From the NCBI GenBank assembly GCA_016291135.1, contig JAEFAE010000005.1, positions 1-64,000 of the forward strand: DNA of 64,000 nt, given 5' to 3'. Made by a program: the position numbers and the translations under genes. The stretch's first letter is position 1. Every line of letters begins with the position of its first letter. This stretch comes from Bacteroidales bacterium (lineage in GTDB: Bacteria; Bacteroidota; Bacteroidia; Bacteroidales; F082). Positions 50,585 through 60,498 of this stretch are shown here, piece by piece. The notes under the pieces are model-generated. The model saw only the letters and a program-made list of their open reading frames with translations, was not told the DNA's origin and made no database searches.

Positions 50585-52297
50585 ATGTTAAGCGAACAGG
50601 AACAAATCAGAAGAAATTCGTTGGCCGAACTCTACAAACTCGGCATCAACCCGTATCCGCAGGCCGCGTTCCCCGTGAACGTATTCACCACGGACATCCT
50701 TGACCAATTCGACGACAACAACCCCGATCCGTTTCAGGAAGTGACCATGGCGGGCCGTATCATGAGCCGCCGCATCATGGGCGCCGCCTCGTTCTGCGAG
50801 CTGCAGGACTCGAAAGGCCGCATCCAGCTCTATGTGAAGCGCGACGAGATCTGCCCCGGCGAGGACAAGACGATGTACAACACGGTGTTCAAACGCCTGC
50901 TCGACATCGGTGACTTCATCGGCGTGAAGGGCTTCGCCTTCCGTACCCAGATGGGCGAGATCTCCGTCCATGTGAAGGAACTGACGGTGCTGAGCAAGAG
51001 CCTCCGCCCGTTGCCCATCGTCAAGGAGAAAGACGGCGTGAAATACGACGAATTCAACGATCCCGAGCTTCGCTACCGCATGCGCTACGTCGACCTCGTG
51101 GTGAATGACCGGGTGAAGGACATCTTCATCACCCGCACCCGCATCATCGACAGCATCCGAAAGTTCTTCAACGAGAGCGGCTATCTCGAGGTGGAAACGC
51201 CTGTGTTGCAAGCCATCCCCGGCGGCGCCTCGGCACGTCCGTTCATCACGCACCACAATGCGTTGGATATCCCCATGTACCTGCGTATCGCCGACGAGCT
51301 TTACCTGAAGCGCCTCATCGTGGGCGGCTTCGAGGGCGTGTACGAGTTCTCGCGCAACTTCCGCAACGAGGGCATGGACCGCACCCATAACCCCGAGTTC
51401 ACCGGGCTGGAGATCTACGTGGCCTACAAGGACTACCTCTGGATGATGGACTACACCGAGGAGATGATCCATCGTTGCGTGATGGAGGTCTTGGGCAAGG
51501 AAACCGTGAAAGTGGGCGATAACGAAATCAGCTTCAAGCGTCCCTTCAAGCGCATCACCATGATCGACTCCATCAAGGAGAAGACCGGCATCGACATCAC
51601 GGGCATGGACGAGGCCCAGCTGCGCGACGTGTGCAAGCAACTCGACATCGAGGTGGATGCCTCCATGGGCAAGGGCAAGCTGATCGACGAGATCTTCGGC
51701 GCGAAGTGCGAAGGCACCTACATCCAGCCGACTTTCATCACCGACTATCCTGTGGAGATGTCGCCGCTCTGCAAGCGTCACCGCAACAACCCCGAACTGA
51801 CCGAACGCTTCGAGTTGATGGTCAACGGCAAGGAGCTGGCCAACGCCTACACCGAGTTGAACGACCCCATCGACCAGCGCAACCGCTTCGAGGAGCAGAT
51901 GAAGCTGGCCGGCCGTGGCGACGATGAGGCCATGGTCATCGACAACGACTTCCTGCGTGCCCTCGAGTACGGCATGCCTCCGACCTCCGGCATGGGCATC
52001 GGCATCGACCGTTTCGTGATGCTGCTCACGGGCCAGACCACCATCCAAGAAGTGCTGCTGTTCCCGATGATGCGTCCTGAAAAGGTACAGAAGGTGGCCA
52101 CGCCCGAGGACTTCATGGGCATCGGCGTTCCCGAGGTCTGGGCCAAGGTTTTATGCGCCAATGGCTACACCAGCGTCGAGAAACTGAAGGAAGAAAAGGC
52201 GACTGCCTTGCGCGAGAAGCTCAACGGTTTGCGTAAGAAGAACAAGATGGATGTGCCCGCCTTGCAGCTCGAAGAGGTAGAAGCTTGGCTTCAGTAA
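50585..52297 (+). CDS. lysS: Lysyl-tRNA synthetase, class II
   Basis: A 570-residue protein from ATG 50585. OB-fold anticodon domain at about 55-155. Class II motif 2 with [13 protein letters not shown] (about 261-273) and motif 3 [11 protein letters not shown]. The extra residues after 500 (helical, [19 protein letters not shown]) are the small C-terminal addition common in Bacteroidetes LysS. It charges tRNA-Lys. An in-frame extension to 50381 is an artefact of open reading through the holB region. Confidence 0.96.
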   Translation: MLSEQEQIRRNSLAELYKLGINPYPQAAFPVNVFTTDILDQFDDNNPDPFQEVTMAGRIMSRRIMGAASFCELQDSKGRIQLYVKRDEICPGEDKTMYNTVFKRLLDIGDFIGVKGFAFRTQMGEISVHVKELTVLSKSLRPLPIVKEKDGVKYDEFNDPELRYRMRYVDLVVNDRVKDIFITRTRIIDSIRKFFNESGYLEVETPVLQAIPGGASARPFITHHNALDIPMYLRIADELYLKRLIVGGFEGVYEFSRNFRNEGMDRTHNPEFTGLEIYVAYKDYLWMMDYTEEMIHRCVMEVLGKETVKVGDNEISFKRPFKRITMIDSIKEKTGIDITGMDEAQLRDVCKQLDIEVDASMGKGKLIDEIFGAKCEGTYIQPTFITDYPVEMSPLCKRHRNNPELTERFELMVNGKELANAYTELNDPIDQRNRFEEQMKLAGRGDDEAMVIDNDFLRALEYGMPPTSGMGIGIDRFVMLLTGQTTIQEVLLFPMMRPEKVQKVATPEDFMGIGVPEVWAKVLCANGYTSVEKLKEEKATALREKLNGLRKKNKMDVPALQLEEVEAWLQ

Positions 52298-53170
52298 TTA
52301 AAGAATATTGAGCACCTGCTCCTTGATCTTTTCCAGCTCGTCCTTCATCTTCACGACGAGCTTTTGGATGTTGACCTCATTGGCCTTGGAGCCGAGGGTG
52401 TTGATTTCGCGACCCATCTCCTGGCTGATGAAGCCCAACTTCTTACCGGCCTGATCCTCGTCGCAACTCTCGTTGAAGTAGTTGCAATGTTGACGGAGAC
52501 GTACCTTTTCTTCGGTAATGTCCAGTTTTTCAAGATAATAGATCAACTCCGCCTCAAAGCGGTTCTCATCGTATTGTCCCGAGGTGGTGAGCTCGGTGAG
52601 GTTCTTCGTCAGCCGTTGCTTGATGGTGTCGTGCCGTCCTTTCTCGAAAGGATCCACTTGGTCAAGCAGGCCAAGGATCAGTTCCACCCGATGCAGCAGA
52701 TCTTTCTTCAACGTTTGTCCTTCCTGGATACGGAATTGGTCCACCTTATCCAGCGCCATGTCGAGGGTCTCCGCGATCTTGGCCACAAACGTCTCGTCAT
52801 AGCATTGTTCCTGGATGTTGAAAATGCCCGGCATCCGGAAGAGCAAGGTGGCATAATCGGCCGAAGGGGCAATGCCGAGGTGCTCCGAGATGGCCTGGAT
52901 CTGACGGAGATACGAAGCCACCACCTCCTCGTTGATCTGGTTTACCTGGTCAACGGCCGTGTCGGTGATGTTGATCATCACATCGATCTTGCCGCGCAAC
53001 AGTTTCGCACCCACTTTGTTACGGAAGTCCAATTCGGCAAAACGCAGTTCGTTGGGCAGTTTCATGGCAAGGTCCAACTGCTTGCTGTTGAGGGTTTTGA
53101 TTTCGACTACAATCTTCTTGGTAAGGTACGTGTTTTCGGCTATGCCATAGCCCGTCATCGAACGAATCAT
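52298..53170 (-). CDS. YicC-family endoribonuclease
   Basis: A 290-residue protein from ATG 53170. It starts MIRSMTGYG, the clear family opening, and ends with the DUF1732 part (EMGREINTLGSKANEVNIQ). YicC proteins are reported to act on RNA. The stop codon adjoins the lysS stop, so the two converge. The longer reading to 53575 runs into nqrA and is wrong. Confidence 0.93.
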   Translation of the reverse strand: MIRSMTGYGIAENTYLTKKIVVEIKTLNSKQLDLAMKLPNELRFAELDFRNKVGAKLLRGKIDVMINITDTAVDQVNQINEEVVASYLRQIQAISEHLGIAPSADYATLLFRMPGIFNIQEQCYDETFVAKIAETLDMALDKVDQFRIQEGQTLKKDLLHRVELILGLLDQVDPFEKGRHDTIKQRLTKNLTELTTSGQYDENRFEAELIYYLEKLDITEEKVRLRQHCNYFNESCDEDQAGKKLGFISQEMGREINTLGSKANEVNIQKLVVKMKDELEKIKEQVLNIL

Positions 53171-53191
53171 AAGGTAAAAGCAATATTTTTG

Positions 53192-53240
53192 CAAAGGTAG
53201 CAAAAGATCTTCGTTCTCCTCCAACAATTTACTATTTTTG
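53192..53240. promoter_or_regulatory. Divergent promoters of yicC-like and nqrA genes
   Basis: Minus strand TACCTTTG (53199-53192) with TTG 22 bp upstream (53224-53222). Plus strand TATTTTTG (53233-53240), 12 bp before ATG 53252. Confidence 0.6.
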
Positions 53241-53251
53241 CATCTTGAATC

Positions 53252-54682
53252 ATGCAGGACATCATCACCATACGAAAAGGGCTTGACCTGCCCATTGACG
53301 GGGCTGCCGAAAAACGCCTCACCGATGCGCGAAGCATCCCGACCTGTGCGGTGAAACCCACCGACTTTGTGGGGCTCACCCCCCGCCTGATGGTCGAGGA
53401 AGGCGACACCGTGGCCGTCGGGGATGTCCTGTTCTGCGACAAACGCGACGAACGCATCCGGTTCACCTCTCCGCTCAACGGAAAGGTTAAGGCCATCGTG
53501 CGGGGCGAAAAGCGGAAACTGTTGGCCGTCGTGGTTGAAAAAGCGGAACCGGCTGCCGTTGAAAACAAGACCCATCCGCTTCCCGAAACCGCCGAGGCCC
53601 TCAAGGACCTCCTGTTGCAGTGCGGCCTATGGACGATGTTACGCCAACGTCCCTTCGGCACTGTCGCCAAGCCCGACGACAAGCCGAAAGCCATCTTTGT
53701 CAGTGCGTTTGGCACGGCACCCCTGGCACCCGACTACGACTTCGTCGTGCAAGGCCGGGAAGCATTCCTGAAGAAAGGCCTCGAAGCCCTCACCCTGCTG
53801 ACCGAAGGAAAAGTCCACATCAGCTTCCGTCCCGACCAGCCCTGGTCTCAAAAGCTGTCCACGGCCAACCCTCAACTGTCGATGCACCGGATCAAGGGGC
53901 CCCACCCTGCCGGAAACATCGGCACCCAAATCGCCCACATCGACCCGATCAACAAAGGCGAGGTCGTTTGGACGATGAACCTGCAAGACGTGGCGGTGTT
54001 GGGCGAGCTGGTCGCCACAGGCATCTACCGCCCCGAAAAGGTCATCGCCGTGGCCGGTCCGCATTGCAAAAATGCCCATTACTATCGCGTGAGAGCCGGG
54101 GCATGCTTATCGGAACTCTCTCAGGCACAATGGCTTAACACCGCCTTCCCCAAGAGAGACGATACCGACGCCACCCTTCACAACCGAATCATCTCGGGCG
54201 ATATCTTGAGTGGCACACAGGTGGCCGCCGATGGTTTTCTAGGCGCCTACGACGACCTGGTGAGCATCCTTCCCGAAGGCGACCATTACGACTTCATGGG
54301 ATGGATGATGCCCGGCATCAAGAAATACTCGTTCTCCCGTACCTTCCTCAGCGGCTTCATGCCCAAGAGCACTTTCAAGCCCTTGGGGATCACCCTCCCC
54401 CGCTTCAAGCGCTTCTGGACCTTCGACACCAACACCCATGGCGAAGAACGCCCGCTGGTCTTCACGGGCCAGTTCGAGCGGGTCTTCCCTTTCGACATCT
54501 ACCCCACCCAGCTCATCAAGGCCTGTATTGTGGGCGACATCGAGCTGATGGAGAACCTGGGCATCTACGAGGTGGAGCCTGAGGACTTTGCGCTCTGCGA
54601 ATTCATCGACACCTCGAAGACCGACATCCAGTCCATCGTCCGTGAGGCGCTGGAAACCATCAGAAAGGAGGCGGAAGCATGA
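53252..54682 (+). CDS. nqrA: Na+-translocating NADH:quinone reductase subunit A
   Basis: A 476-residue peripheral subunit with a barrel-sandwich-like N-terminus (ARSIPTCAVKPTDFVGL) and the conserved GPHPAGN and RTFLSGF regions. It heads the nqrABCDEF operon, which oxidises NADH, reduces quinone and exports Na+. The length is slightly above the usual 445-450. Overlaps nqrB by 4 bp. Confidence 0.96.
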   Translation: MQDIITIRKGLDLPIDGAAEKRLTDARSIPTCAVKPTDFVGLTPRLMVEEGDTVAVGDVLFCDKRDERIRFTSPLNGKVKAIVRGEKRKLLAVVVEKAEPAAVENKTHPLPETAEALKDLLLQCGLWTMLRQRPFGTVAKPDDKPKAIFVSAFGTAPLAPDYDFVVQGREAFLKKGLEALTLLTEGKVHISFRPDQPWSQKLSTANPQLSMHRIKGPHPAGNIGTQIAHIDPINKGEVVWTMNLQDVAVLGELVATGIYRPEKVIAVAGPHCKNAHYYRVRAGACLSELSQAQWLNTAFPKRDDTDATLHNRIISGDILSGTQVAADGFLGAYDDLVSILPEGDHYDFMGWMMPGIKKYSFSRTFLSGFMPKSTFKPLGITLPRFKRFWTFDTNTHGEERPLVFTGQFERVFPFDIYPTQLIKACIVGDIELMENLGIYEVEPEDFALCEFIDTSKTDIQSIVREALETIRKEAEA

Positions 54683-55956
54683 CACGACCCACCAACCGCT
54701 ATGGCTTCGGAAAGGCCTTCCGCGACTTCTTCATCGCCTCCAAGGAAGAACAAAACGGCGTGAAAGGACGGATCGGCGGTCTCAGACACTATATCGACAA
54801 GCTCAAGCCCTCCTTCAGCGAAGGGGGACGGTTCCCCTGGCTGCACAGCACGTTCGAGGCTTTCGAGACCTTTGCCTTCAGTCCCAACCGGGTCACCGCA
54901 AAAGGCTGCCATGTGCGCGACGCCATCGACCTGAAACGTGCCATGATCATGGTGGTCGTCGCCTTGATGCCCGCCTTGTTGTTCGGCATGTGGAACATCG
55001 GCTACCAGACTTCGCTGCACGCGGCAGACTGGCCTTTCCAACTGGGCACTTCCGCCAGCTGGTGGTATTGTTTGTGGTTCGGCTTCCTTAGGATGCTGCC
55101 CCTGCTGGCGGTCTCCTACCTCGTCGGACTCACCATCGAGTTCGCCTTTGCGCAGATCCGGCACCACCAGGTAAACGAAGGTTTCCTAGTCACGGGCTTC
55201 ATCATCCCGATGATTGTGCCCGTCACCACCCCCTTGTGGCAGCTGGCCCTCGCCGTGGCCTTTGCCGTCATCATCGGCAAGGAGGTGTTCGGCGGCACGG
55301 GAATGAACTTCCTCAACCCCGCCCTGGTGGCACGCGCCTTCCTCTTCTTCGCCTATCCCACCCGGATGTCGGGCGACCAAGTTTGGATCGCCGCCGACCG
55401 TTGGGGCACCGATGCCATCACGAGCGCCACGCCGTTGGCGGAACTGGCCGCTGGCACATCTCCCACGGCCTCCGTCCTGGACCTGCTGATCGGTACCATC
55501 CCCGGCTCCACCTGCGAGACCTCGGTCATCGCCATCGCGCTGGGGGCCATCCTGTTGTTGGTTACAGGCATCGCCAGCTGGCGCATCATGCTCTCCGTCG
55601 TCCTCGGCGGCGGCCTCATGGGCCTGCTGTTCAACGCCATCGGCGCCAACGCCTACATGCAGCTGCCGTTCTACTACCATTACTTGATGGGCGGCTTCCT
55701 CTTCGGTGCGGTCTTCATGGCCACCGACCCCGTTACCGCGGCCCAGACCAATATCGGCAAATGGATCTATGGTTTCCTCATCGGCCTGTTTGCCGTGTTA
55801 CTCCGCGTGGTCAATCCCGCCTACCCTGAAGGCATGATGCTCAGCATCCTGCTGATGAACTGCTTCGCCCCGCTCATCGACCACTGTGTCGTTGCACGCA
55901 ACATAAAACGACGCCAAAAACGCGCCATTGTCAAACAAAAAGCCACTACCCGATGA
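54679..55956 (+). CDS. nqrB: Na+-NQR subunit B
   Basis: A 425-residue membrane subunit with about 10 helices. The SATPLAEL stretch (about 254-261) holds the Thr that carries FMN in the family. N-terminal GYGFGKAFRDFF-like region is cytosolic. Overlaps nqrA and nqrC by 4 bp each. Confidence 0.96.
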   Translation: MTRPTNRYGFGKAFRDFFIASKEEQNGVKGRIGGLRHYIDKLKPSFSEGGRFPWLHSTFEAFETFAFSPNRVTAKGCHVRDAIDLKRAMIMVVVALMPALLFGMWNIGYQTSLHAADWPFQLGTSASWWYCLWFGFLRMLPLLAVSYLVGLTIEFAFAQIRHHQVNEGFLVTGFIIPMIVPVTTPLWQLALAVAFAVIIGKEVFGGTGMNFLNPALVARAFLFFAYPTRMSGDQVWIAADRWGTDAITSATPLAELAAGTSPTASVLDLLIGTIPGSTCETSVIAIALGAILLLVTGIASWRIMLSVVLGGGLMGLLFNAIGANAYMQLPFYYHYLMGGFLFGAVFMATDPVTAAQTNIGKWIYGFLIGLFAVLLRVVNPAYPEGMMLSILLMNCFAPLIDHCVVARNIKRRQKRAIVKQKATTR

Positions 55957-56552
55957 AGCGAGACATCAACAGCAACGGATACATCTTCCTGTATTCCACC
56001 CTCCTGGTGGTGGTCGTGGCGGTCTTGTTGACAGCGGCAGCACTGTGGCTGCAACCTTATCAACAACGCAACAAGGACAACGAGCAACGCCTCCAGATCC
56101 TCAAGGCGGCAGGCATCAAAGACGTCGACAAAAACAACGCCTCCGAACGCTTCGAACAGCATTGCACCGCGTCTCTACTGTTGGATGAGAAAGGCAACGT
56201 CACCCAAGACGGAGCCCTTCCGCTTTATGTCATCGACGACGAGATCCGTGTCGTGCCCATGAAAGGCAACGGCCTTTGGGGACCCATCTGGGGTTACCTC
56301 GCCGTGGCGGCCGACGGCAAGACGGTGGTAGGCGCCACCTTCGACCACAAGTCGGAGACGCCCGGCCTGGGTGGCGAGATCACCACGGAGCCGTTCCAAC
56401 GCCAGTTCGCCGGAAAGCGGTTCATGAACAACGGCCGTCTGGTCCCTCTTGAGGTGGATGCCATCAGCGGTGCCACCAAGACCTCCAATGGAGTCAAGGA
56501 GATGGTCAACCGTACGATACAACAATACGCACCTTATTTTGAGCAACGATGA
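55953..56552 (+). CDS. nqrC: Na+-NQR subunit C
   Basis: A 199-residue subunit with one N-terminal helix (about 10-30) and an FMN_bind domain with DAISGATKTSNG, the covalent flavin Thr motif. It is shorter than the usual 250, with the loss mainly in the periplasmic linker. Overlaps nqrD by 4 bp. Confidence 0.95.
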   Translation: MKRDINSNGYIFLYSTLLVVVVAVLLTAAALWLQPYQQRNKDNEQRLQILKAAGIKDVDKNNASERFEQHCTASLLLDEKGNVTQDGALPLYVIDDEIRVVPMKGNGLWGPIWGYLAVAADGKTVVGATFDHKSETPGLGGEITTEPFQRQFAGKRFMNNGRLVPLEVDAISGATKTSNGVKEMVNRTIQQYAPYFEQR

Positions 56553-57172
56553 ACGCCAAGAAACTCCTCATAGAACCCCTACGCAAGACCAACCCCGTCA
56601 CCGTATTGGTGTTGGGTATCTGTTCCTGCCTGGCCGTCACCGCCAAGCTGAAACCCGCCTTGGTGATGGGAGCCTCCGTGACGGTGGTGACGGCGTTCTC
56701 CAACCTCATCATCTCCCTCTTGCGCAAAGGCATCCCTTCCCGCATCCGCATCATCGTGCAATTGGTTGTCGTAGCCACCCTGGTCATCCTCATCGACCAG
56801 TTCCTGAAGGCTTTCGCCTACGACGTCAGCAAGCAGCTTTCCGTGTATGTAGGCCTCATCATCACCAACTGTATCATCATGGGACGGTTGGAGGCGTTTG
56901 CCTTGTCGCATGGCCCCGGCGAGTCGTTCTTGGACGGCTTGGGCAACGGCCTGGGCTACAGTCTGATCCTCGTCATTGTGGCCTTCTTCCGTGAACTGTT
57001 GGGCTCGGGAACGCTCCTTGGCTATCCGATATTCCCCCAGTCTTTCTACGAGGCTGGCTATCAAAACAACGGCTTGATGATCCTGCCACCCATGGCCTTG
57101 ATCGTCGTGGGCATCATCATCTGGATCCAACGCAGCCGTCATCCCGAAATGCAGGAAAACAACCAAAAATAA
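56549..57172 (+). CDS. nqrD: Na+-NQR subunit D
   Basis: A 207-residue subunit with six helices, including the FxRELLGSG segment (about 149-157) that, together with its inverted relative in NqrE, forms the Na+ path. Separated from nqrE by 6 bp. Confidence 0.96.
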   Translation: MNAKKLLIEPLRKTNPVTVLVLGICSCLAVTAKLKPALVMGASVTVVTAFSNLIISLLRKGIPSRIRIIVQLVVVATLVILIDQFLKAFAYDVSKQLSVYVGLIITNCIIMGRLEAFALSHGPGESFLDGLGNGLGYSLILVIVAFFRELLGSGTLLGYPIFPQSFYEAGYQNNGLMILPPMALIVVGIIIWIQRSRHPEMQENNQK

Positions 57173-57178
57173 ACGGCC

Positions 57179-57793
57179 ATGGAACTCTTCAAACTCTTTG
57201 TCAAATCGGTTTTTGTAGACAACATGATCTTTGCCTATTTCCTGGGCATGTGTTCCTATCTGGCCGTTTCGAAGACCGTGAAGACCAGCGTGGGATTGGG
57301 CTTGGCCGTGACTTTTGTGCTCACTGTGACTGTTCCTGTCAACTATTTGATTAACAAATATTTACTATCTCCAGGCGCTTTGGCATGGATCAACCCAGAC
57401 TGGGCCTCCGTCGATTTGAGTTTCCTGACGTACATCCTCTTCATCGCCATCATCGCCGCCATCGTTCAGATCCTGGAGATGGTCATCGAGACCTTCACCC
57501 CGTCGCTGTATTCCGCCTTGGGCATCTTCCTGCCGCTGATTGCCGTGAACTGTGCCATCCTGGGGTGCTCGCTCTTCATGCAGGAGCGCAACTTCGGCAA
57601 CGTAGGTGAAGCGGCCGTGTTCGGTCTCGGCTCGGGCATCGGCTGGTTGTTGGCCATCACCGCCATCGCCGCCATCCGTGAGAAACTGCGCTATTCCAAG
57701 ATCCCCAAAGGCCTGCAAGGCGTGGGTATCTCATTCATTATTACGGGCTTAATGGGCATCGCCTTCATGGCATTCATGGGCATAAAACTTTGA
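57179..57793 (+). CDS. nqrE: Na+-NQR subunit E
   Basis: A 204-residue six-helix subunit homologous to NqrD, with [15 protein letters not shown] (about 121-135) and the conserved Cys of the Fe-S site between NqrD and NqrE. Followed by nqrF after 4 bp. Confidence 0.96.
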   Translation: MELFKLFVKSVFVDNMIFAYFLGMCSYLAVSKTVKTSVGLGLAVTFVLTVTVPVNYLINKYLLSPGALAWINPDWASVDLSFLTYILFIAIIAAIVQILEMVIETFTPSLYSALGIFLPLIAVNCAILGCSLFMQERNFGNVGEAAVFGLGSGIGWLLAITAIAAIREKLRYSKIPKGLQGVGISFIITGLMGIAFMAFMGIKL

Positions 57794-57797
57794 TCCG

Positions 57798-59135
57798 ATG
57801 GACTTCAGCACCAATATCATCCTCAGCATCGTCGTTTTTCTGGGCATCACGCTTTTGCTGGTTGCCCTGCTGCTATGGGTACGCAACAAACTCATGCCCA
57901 AAGGCAAGGTGAAGATCACCATCAACGACGACAAAGCCTTGGAGGTCCAACCCGGCAACTCGCTGATGGCCACCCTGGCAGACGAAAAGGTGTTCCTGCC
58001 TTCGGCCTGCGGCGGCAAAGGCAACTGCGGCCAGTGCAAATGCCGAGTGGTGGAAGGGGGCGGCAGCATCCTGCCCACGGAGGTCGGCTTTTTCACCCGG
58101 AAGCAGATCCAAGACCATTGGCGCCTAGGGTGCCAAGTGAAGGTGAAGGAGGATCTGAAGATCTTGGTGCCCCAATCGGTGCTCGATGTCAAGGAATATG
58201 AATGCACGGTGGTCAGCAACCGCAACGTGGCCACCTTCATCAAGGAGTTCAAGGTACAGCTGCCCGAAGGCGTGCACATGGACTTCATCCCCGGTTCCTA
58301 CGCCCAAATCAAGATCCCGAAGTTCGACATCAAGTATGCCGATTTCGACAGGGAACTCATTGGCGCCGCGTATCTTCCCGCCTGGGAGAAGTTCAAAATG
58401 TTCGACCTTCGTTGCGTCAACACCGAACCGACGGTACGGGCCTATTCCATGGCCAACTATCCTGCCGAAGGCGATGTGTTTATGTTGACGGTGCGTATCG
58501 CCACACCGCCGTTCAAGGCGAAAGGCCAAAAGTCAAAGAAAGGGGCGCCCGACTCACCGTTTATGAATGTGAATCCAGGTGTCGCCTCCTCCTATATCTT
58601 CTCGCTGAAACCGGGCGACAAGGTGCTGATGTCGGGTCCTTACGGCGAGTTCCACGTGAAAGCGCATGACACGAAACATGCAACGCCAAACGGTAAACTA
58701 CCTGAGATGATCTGGGTGGGTGGCGGTGCCGGCATGGCGCCCTTGCGTGCACAAATCATGCACCTGACCCGCACCCTGAACGTCAGAGACCGCGAGATGC
58801 ATTATTTCTACGGTGCCCGCGCACTGAACGAGGTCTTCTATCTCGACGACTTCCGCCAACTGGAGAAGGACTTCCCCAACTTCCATTTCCACCTGGCGTT
58901 GGACCGTCCCGACCCCGCCGCCGAGGCGGCGGGTGTCCCTTACACCCCCGGCTTTGTGCATCAGGTGATGTTCGACACCTATCTGAAAGACCATCGTGCC
59001 CCCGAAGACATCGAATACTACCTGTGTGGTCCCGGCCCGATGAGTGCCGCTGTCGTCAACATGCTCGACAACCTGGGCGTGGCGTCGGAAAACATCCTCT
59101 ACGACGACTTCGGTGGCGGCGAAAAGAAAAAGTGA
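57798..59135 (+). CDS. nqrF: Na+-NQR subunit F (NADH-oxidising)
   Basis: A 445-residue subunit. N-terminal helix (about 7-30), a ferredoxin domain with CGGKGNCGQCKC (2Fe-2S), an FAD-binding RAYSMANYP, and an NADH-binding region with GGGAGMAPLR and CGPGPM. It has about 25 residues more than Vibrio NqrF, in a loop near 245-265 (KKGAPDSPFMN), a known Bacteroidetes insertion. Confidence 0.96.
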   Translation: MDFSTNIILSIVVFLGITLLLVALLLWVRNKLMPKGKVKITINDDKALEVQPGNSLMATLADEKVFLPSACGGKGNCGQCKCRVVEGGGSILPTEVGFFTRKQIQDHWRLGCQVKVKEDLKILVPQSVLDVKEYECTVVSNRNVATFIKEFKVQLPEGVHMDFIPGSYAQIKIPKFDIKYADFDRELIGAAYLPAWEKFKMFDLRCVNTEPTVRAYSMANYPAEGDVFMLTVRIATPPFKAKGQKSKKGAPDSPFMNVNPGVASSYIFSLKPGDKVLMSGPYGEFHVKAHDTKHATPNGKLPEMIWVGGGAGMAPLRAQIMHLTRTLNVRDREMHYFYGARALNEVFYLDDFRQLEKDFPNFHFHLALDRPDPAAEAAGVPYTPGFVHQVMFDTYLKDHRAPEDIEYYLCGPGPMSAAVVNMLDNLGVASENILYDDFGGGEKKK

Positions 59136-59171
59136 GCCCCTGATTTCCAGGGATACAAGCGGTTCCTCCTA

Positions 59172-59666
59172 TTAGGCTTCCCCGGCAAACGCCCGCAAGG
59201 CGGTCTCGTCCAGGCGTTGCACCGTCCATTCGTCCATGGGCACCGCACCGATGCTGCGGTAAACGGTCAGGGCAGGCTTGTTCCAGTCGAGACAAATCCA
59301 CTCCATGCGCCCACAATGACGCTCCACTGCGATCTTGGCCAGGTATTTCAACAAAGCCTTGCCATAGCCCCGGCCACGTTTCTCGGGCAGGATGAACAGA
59401 TCCTCGAGATAGAGGCCCTTGCGTCCGACAAAGGTGGAGAAGTTGTGGAAAAACAAGGCGAATCCGACGACCGCACCGGCTTCTTCGGCAAAAACCACCT
59501 CGGCGGAATGCTCCACAAAGAGGGAATGGTAGAGGGTGGCTTCGTCGGCCACGACCTCGTCGGCACATTTTTCGTAAACAGCGAGTTTCTTGATGAACTC
59601 AAGGACGAGCCCTGCCTCCTCAGGCTTCGCAGAACGGATATTGAATGACGTGTTCATGGTTGGCAT
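59172..59666 (-). CDS. GNAT N-acetyltransferase
   Basis: A 164-residue GNAT of the diamine (spermidine/spermine) acetyltransferase-like form, with FVGRKGLYLEDLFILPEKRG (acetyl-CoA entry), GYGKALLKYLA and the tail CGRMEWICLDWN. The substrate is uncertain. ATG 59657 (three codons in) is an equally good start. The next gene on the strand is 12 bp away. Confidence 0.85.
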   Translation of the reverse strand: MPTMNTSFNIRSAKPEEAGLVLEFIKKLAVYEKCADEVVADEATLYHSLFVEHSAEVVFAEEAGAVVGFALFFHNFSTFVGRKGLYLEDLFILPEKRGRGYGKALLKYLAKIAVERHCGRMEWICLDWNKPALTVYRSIGAVPMDEWTVQRLDETALRAFAGEA

Positions 59667-59678
59667 TTTTAAGGGAGG

Positions 59679-60428
59679 TTATTCATAGTGTCGGATCCGG
59701 ACATCGATGCCGTCGGCTTTCAACGCCTCGGCGATCCCGCTCAAATCGGTCTGGCCATAATGGTACGGGAACAGCGTCTTCGGCTGGAGGGTCTTGGCTG
59801 CACGCACCAGTTGTTCGGTGGTCATGGTATAAGGCTGGTTACAAGGCAGGAAGGCGATGTCGATATCCTTGAGGTCGGCCATCTCAGGGATGTCTTCGGT
59901 GTCGCCGGCAAGGTAGATCCGCAACCCATCGATGGTGAGGACAAAACCATTGTCACGCCCTTTGGGATGGAACTGCAGGTGGCCCTCGGTAGTGTTGTAG
60001 GCGGGTACAGCCTCCACATGGAGCCATTCGTCCAACACCTTTTGGTCGCCGTTCGCCATCACCGTTCCATAGCCCAGCATGTCGAAACAGCGTTGGTTGG
60101 TGATGAGTCGGGTTTCCGGCTTGGTGAGGGTGGCGATGGCAGCCGTGTCGAGATGGTCGAAATGCTCGTGCGTAACAAAGATATAGTCCGCCTTGGGGAA
60201 GGCAGCATAGCCAATGACACGGTCCCCCATCTTGCTGACAGGGTCGATCTCAATCTCTTTCCCGTCATACTCGATACGCATGCTGGCATGGGTCAGGGCA
60301 TGGATCTTGAGGGTTTTCCCGCTTGCCGTTGTAAAGGTGTCGGTTTCGTAGGTATCGCCTGTAGGGCGCTGTTGTCCGCAAGCCACGATGCTGATGACCA
60401 GCGGAAGGAGGATCAGGGTGTTTTTCAT
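59679..60428 (-). CDS. Metallo-beta-lactamase fold lipoprotein
   Basis: A 249-residue protein with lipobox IVAC (Cys17) and an MBL fold of the UlaG/UPF0173 type with THEHFDHLD (about 86-94) and AGDTED. It would be exported and lipid-anchored, which is less common for this family. It is upstream of the GNAT gene by 12 bp, so the two may be an operon. Confidence 0.88.
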   Translation of the reverse strand: MKNTLILLPLVISIVACGQQRPTGDTYETDTFTTASGKTLKIHALTHASMRIEYDGKEIEIDPVSKMGDRVIGYAAFPKADYIFVTHEHFDHLDTAAIATLTKPETRLITNQRCFDMLGYGTVMANGDQKVLDEWLHVEAVPAYNTTEGHLQFHPKGRDNGFVLTIDGLRIYLAGDTEDIPEMADLKDIDIAFLPCNQPYTMTTEQLVRAAKTLQPKTLFPYHYGQTDLSGIAEALKADGIDVRIRHYE

Positions 60429-60451
60429 AGGATATCAAGTAGATTTGAATG

Positions 60452-60478
60452 CAAAGATAGTTTTTTTCAGTATTTTTG
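60452..60478. promoter_or_regulatory. Divergent promoters of the MBL and sdhC genes
   Basis: Minus strand TATCTTTG (60459-60452) and plus strand TATTTTTG (60471-60478), 21 bp before ATG 60499, with TTG about 23 bp upstream of the latter. Confidence 0.6.
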
Positions 60479-60498
60479 CCATTGAAAACATCCGAGCA

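Noticed and set aside
50588-52048. 486-codon open frame antisense to lysS
   Set aside because: It has a repetitive His/Val/Ala/Asp/Glu composition typical of the antisense of a GC-rich gene. lysS is certain.
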